From Monosiga brevicollis MX1 (lineage: Eukaryota > Opisthokonta > Choanoflagellata > Craspedida > Salpingoecidae), in NCBI RefSeq assembly GCF_000002865.3, contig NW_001865086.1, positions 149,888 to 167,224 of the forward strand: DNA of 17,337 bases, in the 5' to 3' direction. The notes under the pieces are model-generated. The model did no database searches and was not told the origin of the DNA. It saw only the letters and a list, made by a program, of their open reading frames with translations. The position numbers were made by a program, and so were the translations under genes. Each line of letters starts with the position of its first letter. The first letter of the stretch is position 1. Positions 9,149 through 16,453 of the stretch are shown piece after piece.

Positions 9149-10723
9149 TTAGCTGGAGGGCTGGGCGACCCATGCGTTATTTTGCCAACCCGGTTGTTGG
9201 AAAAAGTTGGCCGGGGCCCATTTCAGCATGGGATGCCAGGCAGCAGCAGCAGCGGCGGCGGCGGCAGCAGCAGCAGCAGCATAGGCAGGGCCGTTGGCGT
9301 TGGGAGGATACGGCATGGCAAAGGGAACGGGACCCATTGGAGGCTGCATCATGGATTGGTAAAATTGCTGTTGCTGTTGCTGGAAAGCGAGCATGACGTT
9401 GGTGGCCGAGGTAGGCATGATGACGCGAACAGGGGCATGTTGGTGTGGATGGGGCGTTGCGTTGCGCGTGTCTGAGATGCCAGAGGTGGTCGAAAGAGCT
9501 GGGGAGCCGCGGCGCGTTGTGCGGGTGGATTGTTTTCCACTGACGCTTTCTGTGGCGGAACCCGTGGCACTATCGACTGTGCTGCCGATGGCGCTGTCTG
9601 AGACTGCTTCGCTGGTGGTGCGAGTGCGGTTGGCACCATTGGCATTGGTGAGTTGCTGATGGCAGGGTGAGGACTGGGAGGCTCGTTGCTGGTGCTTGGA
9701 GAGGGGTTGTCGCGGTTGCTGCTTGTGCTGCTGTTGTTGTTGTGGAGGAGGATGAAGGTGAATTTGTTCATGGATGATGGCGGGGAGGCCAAACTGGGCC
9801 AGGTTATTGAGGACGAGGGGCATGTCTTGTTTAATCATGCGAAGGATGGCCATTTCGAGGAGCTGCAGCACCGAGGGGGAAGTGGCGAGGTGTAGGTGAG
9901 GCAACTGTGGGACGGGGCTGCTGTGGGCGATGGCCAGCGGAAGGGCTGGGCGAGGTCGACTTACCCTGGTACTGCAGGTGGGAAACCTTTCCTTGGCCTT
10001 GTCGAGAAGAACGACGGCCTTTTGGGAATTGACGGGCAGGTGTTCGCGATTGCAAAACCAGGTGCGTTGGAGGGTGGGGTGCCAAAAGGCGGGGGAATCG
10101 GAGAGACAGTGGCGAACGGAGGTCCGCCAGCAGGCGCGGGAGGTGACGCTGGTGGCGTCGGGGTGGGAGAGCATCCATTCGCAGAGGCGCTTGGTGGTGA
10201 GGCCCGACTTTGGCTCGGAGGCCAGGGCCATGGCCAAGCATGTGGCATATGTCAATGGCATGTTGACGGTAACGCACGCACGGTCGTTGGGTAGGAGGGG
10301 CGTGCGTGCGTCAAGCGAGAGGCTGGGCCAGAATACTGGGCGCAGGGCCGGATCGGGGTACGAGGCTTTGATCTGTGGGTCGGATTGGATGGAAAAGAAA
10401 AAAATGCGAGTGGCGGATCGGGCAGTCCACCTCGATGCGCGAGGCGGCGTAGATCCTGAGCAGACGGTAGGAGGAGCGGTCGGGGAAAAAAAGGGAAAGC
10501 TATGGCTGTGGGCTATGCTTGTCGCCAAACGTGGGTGTTGACGTGGACTACTCACGTTTGGGTCTGACGCGGCGTCGATGCGATGTTGATGCGGGCCGCG
10601 CTGGCCGGCGTAAGTGGGCAGGAGACAGAGGGCAAGGTAAAGCCAGGGGTTTGCTGATGGCGTGGACCGAGCTGGAATGCCGAGGGCGTCGTTGGTAATT
10701 TCTTGGATTTTTTTTTTTTCCAT
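9149..10723 (-). CDS. divergent forkhead-domain (FOX) transcription factor, three exons
   Basis: Model complement(join(9149..9862, 9965..10372, 10556..10723)), 429 aa. Forkhead proteins are winged-helix DNA-binding regulators acting in the nucleus. The domain covers about residues 94-167: LTYATCLAMAL (96-106) matches the first helix, LTTKRLCEWM (114-123) the second, and CWRTSVRHCLSDSPAFW (137-153) the recognition helix 3, usually W-x-N-S-I-R-H-N-L-S. Trp138, Arg143 and His144 are kept; the DNA-contacting Asn is Thr140 and the Asn after His is Cys145. The C-terminal half is low complexity: Gln runs, Ser/Thr-rich linkers and 14 Ala. Introns start GTAAGT (9964) and GTGAGT (10555). Both are multiples of three without stops, so the frame stays open from TTG 10795 to the stop; I nevertheless treat them as introns. 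The ATG at 10723 is the first in-frame ATG, but an upstream exon is possible. Paralog class cannot be assigned. Confidence 0.75.
   Translation of the reverse strand: MEKKKIQEITNDALGIPARSTPSANPWLYLALCLLPTYAGQRGPHQHRIDAASDPNVSSPRQHPRLATSIAHSHSFPFFSPTAPPTVCSGSTPPRASRWTARSATRIFFFSIQSDPQIKASYPDPALRPVFWPSLSLDARTPLLPNDRACVTVNMPLTYATCLAMALASEPKSGLTTKRLCEWMLSHPDATSVTSRACWRTSVRHCLSDSPAFWHPTLQRTWFCNREHLPVNSQKAVVLLDKAKERFPTCSTRVSRPRPALPLAIAHSSPVPQLPHLHLATSPSVLQLLEMAILRMIKQDMPLVLNNLAQFGLPAIIHEQIHLHPPPQQQQQHKQQPRQPLSKHQQRASQSSPCHQQLTNANGANRTRTTSEAVSDSAIGSTVDSATGSATESVSGKQSTRTTRRGSPALSTTSGISDTRNATPHPHQHAPVRVIMPTSATNVMLAFQQQQQQFYQSMMQPPMGPVPFAMPYPPNANGPAYAAAAAAAAAAAAAAWHPMLKWAPANFFQQPGWQNNAWVAQPSS
9239..9280 (-). 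repeat. poly-alanine codon repeat in the forkhead gene
   Basis: Fourteen consecutive Ala codons (GCT/GCC), between a Tyr and the Trp-His-Pro of the C-terminal region. Mixed synonymous codons argue for a translated, selected tract rather than a fresh expansion. A Gln run lies shortly upstream in the protein (about 9364-9384). Confidence 0.85.
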
Positions 10724-11308
10724 CAGATCTCCGGAAAGCGGTTGTTCTGGTTCTGGCGACGGCAGTTGATGACTCTTCTGTGGTGATGCCGTCAATTTAA
10801 TCTAGCAGAACGTCGGCGGTTGCGAGGAATCGGATATGGTGGGGGAGGGAGGACAGGCCGATCAGGAAAGATGCGTGCGTCGTGCGATGTTTTGGACTTG
10901 CGTGTCCCGGTTCGAAAAAACGACGTGTGGGAGGGCTCGCGAGGGAACAGCGTACTGGGGGGGGAGGCAGGGATCGTTGGCAAGCCGTGCTTGTTGAGGG
11001 TTTAGCTGATGCCTTGCTTGAGGGTGCGTGCTTGCTCTGTAGCAGTACGTGGTCGAGACGGGTCAGGCCAAGCCAGGGGGGTGCCAATCACGGTGGTGAA
11101 GACGCGGCGAAATCCTAAGAATTGACACCAAGGTATCAAGAAAGAAGGATACGCAAGGGGGTTGGGGCAAGCACGACGACGTTTGGGGCACGTGGTGAGC
11201 CGGACGCGAAAACGGTTTTATTTTTTAAAAACATCAACAGCGAGGGCGCTTGCGCAGCAGCAGCAAATCAAGGACATGCTTGCAGGTTGATCGAGTAATG
11301 GAGTGGAG

Positions 11309-11310
<2 letters not shown>
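10724..11310. other. 5' flank of the forkhead gene, no gene recognised
   Basis: Minus-strand open frames near 10792-11087 are Pro/Ser/Arg-rich with no family match and begin at non-ATG codons. They could be part of an upstream exon or 5' UTR of the forkhead gene, but I see no convincing splice pair. Confidence 0.45.
11217..11222 (-). terminator. possible polyadenylation signal AATAAA on the minus strand
   Basis: The + strand reads TTTATT, so the minus strand has AATAAA followed by A-rich bases. It would suit a minus-strand transcript ending here, but no supported gene lies just upstream. Motif evidence only. Confidence 0.25.

Positions 11311-11347
<37 letters not shown>
11311..11347 (+). repeat. 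(GT)n microsatellite
   Basis: About 18 uninterrupted GT units. Confidence 0.95.
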
Positions 11348-11351
<4 letters not shown>

Positions 11352-11424
11352 GATGATGGTCCGGTGACCAACGTGTCGACGCGTCTCGCCTGACGACTTG
11401 TATGCAATGGCCCCAACCCCTGTG

Positions 11425-11500
11425 ATGTGTGTGTGTGTGGAAGAGGAGAGAGAGAGAGGAGAGAGGGGAGAGAAGGGAGAGAGGAGAGAGAGGGAGAGCA
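11425..11500 (+). repeat. GT run followed by GA-rich repeat
   Basis: A short GT run passes into GAGAGGAGAGAG-type purine repeats. Confidence 0.85.
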
Positions 11501-11833
11501 TTGGAAATGGTTCGGGTCGCCATGGCGCAATCGTGCCGTGTCAAAAGCCATAACCAGAAACACAAGCAGTGCCGCAGCGAGGACATAAGATGTGATCACC
11601 CAGATGATTCAACGAGTGCAAGAGAGCGTGCGGGCGGCTCCTTGGAATTTTTTTTTCACGCCAGCCCCGTCCCCAGTGTCTGCCAGTCACTGCTCCCACG
11701 CTTTTAAGAACAACAGGTCGTGTTGCGGAGGAGCCTGGGCTGGCGCAGGGGGTTCACGAGAAGAAGAAGGAGGAGAAGCAGAAGCAGAAGAAGGAGGAGA
11801 TCGTGCCCGCGGAAGGCGCCAGCGCGGCCACTG
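11501..11833. other. unassigned spacer with a hydrophobic minus-strand frame
   Basis: On the minus strand, 11608 down to about 11520 is open and encodes a membrane-like segment, TSYVLAAALLVFLVMAF, then runs into GA-repeat translation (Ser/Leu). No good acceptor before it or donor after it was found, so it is not called as a gene. Other frames show nothing recognisable; 11758-11800 is an AAGAAG/GAGGAG purine tract. Confidence 0.3.
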
Positions 11834-11857
11834 CGTGTGTGTGTGTGTGTGTGTGTG
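11834..11857 (+). repeat. (GT)n microsatellite
   Basis: About 11 GT units after CTGC. Confidence 0.95.
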
Positions 11858-11998
11858 ATGGGGATGGCGGTGTCGGGGGGTGTACTGGCATGGGTATGAT
11901 GATACGATGGCGTTGACACACCCACCTCGACGACGTGATAACAGCGAGAGGGCCACACCGGATCTGGGATCCTAGACTCCTGTGATGTGAAGCAGCAA

Positions 11999-12200
11999 CG
12001 CGAGAGAGAGAGAGAGAGAGAGGGAGCGAGAGAGAGAGAGAGAGGGAACGAGAGAGAGCGAGAGAGAGAGAAAATGCGCCGTCGCAGCCTCGAGTTTTCG
12101 TCAGCAGCAGAGAGAGAGAGAGAGGGAGAGAGAGAGAGAGAAGCCAGAGAGAGAGGGAGAGAGAGAGAGAGAAGCTAGAGAGAGATGAAGAAAAACGAGA
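11999..12200 (+). repeat. GA-rich microsatellite block
   Basis: Long GA tracts interrupted by GGGAGC, GAACGA and a short complex insert at 12073-12106. All long open frames across it are Glu/Arg (plus) or Ser/Leu (minus) repeats. Confidence 0.92.
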
Positions 12201-12803
12201 GAGAGAAGAAGGAGAAATCCATAGAAAAGCAGAGGGTGAGCGAGTCTGGGCGGGCAATTCAGAGACACTTTCAAAAACCGAGACAGACTCAGAGTGAGGG
12301 AGACAACGCGAGCCAGCACCACGCGTTGATACACGGTGTATGACATGCCTTGACTCTGTTGACGTTTGACAGCAGCAGATGATCCGGTCGCCGCTGCCGT
12401 CTTTCCTTTCAAAGACTATACCGCTCAGACCCGGAGAGGATCGCGGGTAGAGTACAGTCGTGTTTGTGCACATTCACGCGCACGCCGCCGGGGCGGGACG
12501 AAGCGCGCTGCCGTTTCTCAAAGAGTCCCCGCCCCCTCTTCCGCTCCATGTCCCCTCGCGATGCCGGCGTGAGGTTCATCGCCACGGCCCCATGGGGATC
12601 AACGTCATGGCGACGTGTACTCATGGTCAATGTTCAGGCAAAATATGGGACCATAACGCTAACAACTTGGTAAAAGATATGGGCCCAGACCCATATGTAC
12701 ACGTCACACGCGTGTGGGTGCCCCAAACACCCCCCAAAAAATGAAATCAAAGAGGAAACGACGTTTCTGTTGAATTGAACTCCCCCTTTTGAAATCTGTG
12801 CTC
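12201..12803. other. unique spacer, nothing recognised
   Basis: About 600 bases of mostly non-repetitive DNA. I see no family match in any frame and no coherent set of splice sites. A short inverted repeat, TATGGG...CCCATA, is at about 12679-12696. Confidence 0.5.
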
Positions 12804-13085
12804 TTGTGTGTGTGTGTGTGGTCATTCTCTCTGTGTCTCTCTCTCATTCTCTGTCTCTGTGTGCGTCTGTCTCTCATTCTCTGTCTCCGTTTCTCTCTCT
12901 GTCTCTGTCTCTCATTCTCTGTCTCCGTTTCTCTCTCTGTCTCTGTCTCTCTGTCTCTGTCTCTCTGTTTCTGTCTCTCTGTCTCTGTCTCTGTCTGTCT
13001 CTGTCTCTCTCCGTCTCTGTCTCTGCTCTCTCTGTCTCTCTCCCTCTGTTGATGATGCTATCTCTCTCTCTATCTCTGTCTCTGT
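12804..13085 (+). repeat. CT/CTGT-rich repeat block with higher-order units
   Basis: A GT run then about 270 bases of TCTCTG-type repeats. A longer unit, ctctcattctctgtctccgtttctctctctgtctctg in outline, recurs at least twice between 12870 and 12950, showing local duplication above the dinucleotide level. Confidence 0.92.
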
Positions 13086-13109
13086 GTGTACCGTCTGGGT
13101 TTCCTTTAG

Positions 13110-13335
13110 CTCCTGCTTCAACGCCGCTCTACCTCGGGCAGCTACTGTGACGTGAAGCGCCATCTCCTCGCGCCCTGCTCCTCGCGGCTCTTCCCTGTCA
13201 CGACGGACCAGAATGCGGAGCCACTTTGGACGGATGTCTTTCTTGCCCCATCTGGCACAACACACGACGAGGCCGCCTCTAAAGTCTTCAGCACCACCAC
13301 GGTTTATCCAATACACCTCCAGCCAACACTGGTTC
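13110..13335 (+). other. open region, possible but unsupported exon
   Basis: From a TTTAG at 13105-13109 the + strand is open with a fairly mixed amino-acid composition, including DQNAEPLWTDVFLAPSG. The CT repeat before it would act as a strong polypyrimidine tract. The minus strand is also open here, and I recognise neither protein. No donor or partner exon was identified. Confidence 0.25.
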
Positions 13336-13602
13336 AAGGCATTTTATTCTATTTTTTTTTTCCTCGTGAAATTCAGTGTTTGGGGTCGTCGGTCCACACG
13401 CATCATGTACGACTGGGCTGGCCGACCAGGAATCCCCAAGGCTTGGGCGACAAAAGAGCCACGAAAGAGGTCTCGGGATCCGAGGCTTGGGGGCTTGGGG
13501 GCTTGGGGGGACGTTGGGGCAGCTGGTGGAGCGGTTGGCGAGGGCTCTTGTGACGTGGCTACCATCACAACGCGGTCAAGGCACCACATGTCTCTGCTCT
13601 GT
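13336..13602. other. unassigned spacer
   Basis: T-rich stretch near 13350 and GGGGCTTGGGG repeats at 13488-13510. Frames on both strands are open (plus: Gly/Leu-rich; minus: Pro/Ala-rich linker-like). No family match. Confidence 0.4.
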
Positions 13603-13603
13603 G

Positions 13604-13604
<1 letters not shown>

Positions 13605-13665
<61 letters not shown>
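13605..13665 (+). repeat. long (TG)n microsatellite
   Basis: About 30 perfect TG units, the longest perfect dinucleotide run in the window. Confidence 0.97.
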
Positions 13666-13668
<3 letters not shown>

Positions 13669-13884
13669 CTTTCAACGTCATGAGAGGGGTCGCGGGGTGG
13701 GAGATGATCAAGGTCGTGGGTTGGGGCGAGCAGCTGCTTGCATAGGGTCTCGGCTGCTTCTGCTTCGGCTTGTGTTTGAACTTGGAGCAGCTCCGGGTGC
13801 CGGCTGTGCCGGCTTGGTATCAAGGAAAGAGCAACACACAGACAGGCCGCAAGGCGCTGCCGTATGATGAGAGGCGGTAGATGG
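13666..13884. other. unassigned spacer between TG and GA repeats
   Basis: The minus strand has an open frame with a helical-looking segment, ELLQVQTQAEAEAAETLCKQ, from about 13792 down to 13733, running on into the TG repeat. It is not tied to any splice partner or recognised family. Confidence 0.3.
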
Positions 13885-13929
13885 AGAGGTTGAGAGAGAG
13901 AGGTTGAGAGAGAGAGTTTGAGAGAGAGA

Positions 13930-13968
<39 letters not shown>

Positions 13969-14012
13969 TTTGAGAGAGAGAGAGAGAGAGAGTTTGAGAT
14001 ATGGAGAGACGA
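13885..14012 (+). repeat. GA-rich repeat with TTGAGAGA units
   Basis: GA dinucleotides broken by TTTGAGAGAG and GGTTGAGAGA units. Confidence 0.92.
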
Positions 14013-14249
14013 CAGAGAGATGGAGCGACCACAAAGGGGGATATTACCGTACTGGGTACCCAAACGCACAAATACGATGTTGTGGTGCTGACGTGATGAA
14101 AACCCCTCGTTACGAGGTCTAAATCAACGTGGCAGCATCCCGAACACGTCACCATGACTTGCAACCGTCACAGAACAACACTGCGACCCACAAGTTGTCC
14201 CATGCAGTGACTGGTGTTGTTTGTCAGCTTTGTTGCCATAGGGAGCCCA
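14013..14249. other. unique spacer, nothing recognised
   Basis: No coherent frame or RNA gene seen. Confidence 0.45.
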
Positions 14250-14525
14250 AAGAGAGAGAGAGAAGAGAGAGATTTGAGGGAGAGAGAGAGAGAGAGAGAG
14301 AGATTGTGTGTGTGTGTGAGAGAGAGAACTCAACAACACAGCGGCACAGAGCGACTCACAGAGAGTCTCACAGAGAGGTACAGAGAGGTACAGAGAGGTA
14401 CAGAGAGGTACACAGACAAAGACACAAGAGGGACCCACGGAGAGAGATGCAGACACATACGTAGACACAGACACACAGACACAGACAGACACAGACACAC
14501 AGACACAGACACAGACACACAAAAC
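14250..14525 (+). repeat. GA, then CAGAGAGGTA, then ACAGACAC repeats
   Basis: Three successive repeat types: GA tract (14250-14325), four tandem copies of a 10-base CAGAGAGGTA unit (about 14371-14411), and ACAGAC/ACACAGAC units up to 14525. It lies downstream of the PARP-like gene's last exon. Confidence 0.92.
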
Positions 14526-14611
14526 ACACACATGAGTACGGGCGACGGATTCAAAACGGTTCGTGCCGAGTCATCATGTAATCCCCACCGCCACTGAAAT
14601 TTGTGTGCAGG

Positions 14612-16196
14612 TCAATTGATGGCTCTGCGTGGTGACAAGCACAGGCAGACAGGGACGAGGAAGGTGAAGCCAACAAACAGCACATAGCACGAGCATCCTA
14701 AAGGGCCGTGTAGTACCCCACAGATTTGGGTATTGTCGAAGATGACCATCTGGTGAAATTTGCCACGCCGTGTCGCGATGCCCGAGTCATATCTGTAGCA
14801 AAATCACATATCAAGTCAAAAGCCAGCCAGAAGCACTCGCGGCTCAAAAACAACATGCAACGTGCCAAAGCCGGGTCTGTCCAACGCAACGCTCATTGTT
14901 GGGCGCGTCTGGCAAGAGTGGTTGGGCCAGTGCTAGACAAGGAGGCGATTGATGGACATGGGCATGACCCAACAAAACTCGCGTGACAACGAGCATGCGC
15001 TCGCCATCGAGTCCACCATAGGAGTACTGATGATGACTCTAAAGTCATACACAAAAGCGCATCTGGCATCAGAACAGCGGCGCAATCCGATCAAACCAGT
15101 CGCAATTTCTAACCCCACCTTGCCAGCATGGTCGGCCAAGTAAAGACCAAAACCAAACTGGTGGCTCGCGTGGCTGCCGGCAAAGCGATGGTCGAGACCC
15201 AAGCGCACAATCTTGTCCAGCAGCAATTGCTCGGGCGTGAAGCAGCCAGCACTCTTGACAGGGTGTATCACGAAGAAAAGCTGGACAGCCCGAGAGCACA
15301 TCCGAGGTGGTGGTTACAAGTCGATTCTAGTGCTCCTGACTTGTGAGGCGGTGCAGCAACTCCCGTCGCTTGCTGCTGCGCCGTTCACACAGCACGGGGT
15401 TCTGCACACGCGCCACCCACTGCCCTGCAGCGTTACCTGGTCCCTGCCCGTCAGCACTCAACTGCTGCTGCAGCAGTTCAGCCACCTAGTCACACAATAA
15501 ATTCAAATTAGTCGGCTTTGTCAAGATAAAAATAACAATATTACGATGACGACACTAGCAAGCAACGCACCTCGCGGACGAGCTCGGGTGTGTCGCACAA
15601 AGCGTCAATGGCTGGCCCAACAAGTAGGGCGTTGCACACTGCCCGGCGCTGAAGAGACTTGGGCGCTGCTTGAGATCTGTTGCAAACAGGCCCGTGTTTC
15701 CTTGTACAAACCGCTCGTCGCGTCGCACATCTGCACACAAACGCCACATGTCAACAACAACAACAACAATAAGATTTGCCTCGGGCGAGAGGTCAGTCAC
15801 TGGGTTCCAACTGTTGGAATTTCGCAAACTCCCAATGCTTCTCGGGCTGCTGTCAACTCGACCATACTGCGTGTTACCATACTAGTCCAAACAAAGCATG
15901 CCACTTATGCAAGTCCACCTGATGCATCAGTCGAGACGACATCTTGGTTTGCACATGGTCTTTTGCTCGGCCGTGTCTCCAGAGTGCCAAGCTTGAGTGT
16001 GGATTAGGCTGCCAAGAGCGCTGGTCGTCTCGGCCAAGAGTCGATGAATTACAACCGCCGTCGTCCAGAAGGTCGCGGCGTACCTGATATTGGAGTGCAA
16101 GCATCGACCACCTGCCAGATCCCTCTGGAAGGATTGCATAAATGTACTCGACGATGTGCAGCTGCCGCCGCCCGTCGAGGAACCCTCTCGTACACT
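14612..16196 (-). pseudogene. PARP-like (mono)ADP-ribosyltransferase, 5' part missing, frame broken at the His-Gly motif
   Basis: Exons read on the minus strand: 16196..16084, 16020..15919, 15866..15708, 15648..15571, 15485..15341, 15280..15119, 15026..(about 14940 or lower), 14792..14612. Introns are short (52-92 nt). The first four exons are unrecognised; the rest are a PARP catalytic domain: WVARVQNPVLCERR (family I-x-RVQN-x-x-L), ECWLLHA where families have LFHGT, PEQLLLDKIVRLGLDHRFAG, FGFGLYLADHAGK, YSYGGLDGERMLVVTRVLLG, and YDSGIATRRG..FHQMVIFDNTQI. The domain transfers ADP-ribose from NAD+ to targets. Two defects: WLLHA and PEQLLLD lie in different frames, broken at about 15232-15237, and no standard donor gives the phase needed between the last two exons. 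The catalytic-Glu position is Gln (codon 14750-14752), suggesting mono-transfer or inactivity. The last exon ends in a hydrophobic tail. It may be a decayed gene or a live gene with assembly errors. Confidence 0.68.
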
Positions 16197-16219
16197 CTGG
16201 GTGTGTTTAGCCACCAGAT

Positions 16220-16225
16220 TATAAG
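16220..16225 (+). promoter_or_regulatory. possible TATA element (TATAAG) upstream of Gag
   Basis: TATAAG sits about 230 bases before the Gag ATG. It could be the promoter of the retroelement transcript, usually within the 5' LTR. No LTR ends or primer-binding site could be proven, because the 3' LTR is outside the window. Confidence 0.3.
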
Positions 16226-16453
16226 TACGGTCCCGCTGACCGTGAGTGGCATTTTCTTTTGGATATTTCCCTTTCTGTTTTCTATCGTTCTCTCCTGTGA
16301 GAGAAGTGCAATTGAACCGCTTTACTGTCTCAGCTCAAATCGTCCTTCAATGACTGCGTGGACACTGCGTCAAGGAGCTGAAGACTTGGGTGCTTCCCAT
16401 TTGAGTGCGAGTTCCCCAAAGGAAAAACCGGTGTCGAGGAGTACATCGAGAAC
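16226..16453 (+). other. leader upstream of Gag with intron-like signals
   Basis: A GTGAGT at 16242-16247 is followed by a strong T/C-rich tract (16250-16295) and a CAG at 16331-16333, which together look like a 92-nt intron. The Gag frame is closed by a TGA at 16379 but open and protein-like from 16382 onward (FPKGKTGVEEYIEN just before the ATG), so translation might begin upstream through splicing or a non-AUG start. Confidence 0.4.

Noticed and set aside
11754-12473. Minus-strand open frame of 239 aa rich in Ser and Leu
   Set aside because: Most of it is GA microsatellite read as Ser/Leu; the short unique N-terminal part matches no family known to me.
13344-14069. Minus-strand open frame of 241 aa spanning GA and TG repeats
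   Set aside because: Two microsatellites supply about a third of the length and the unique pieces show no family match; kept only as spacer notes.
14371-14411. CRISPR-like short direct repeats (CAGAGAGGTA units)
   Set aside because: The units are contiguous without unique spacers, and the genome is clearly eukaryotic.
15128-15346. Plus-strand open frame of 72 aa opposite the PARP catalytic exon
   Set aside because: It is the antisense shadow of the minus-strand exon carrying the FGFGLYLADHAGK motif.
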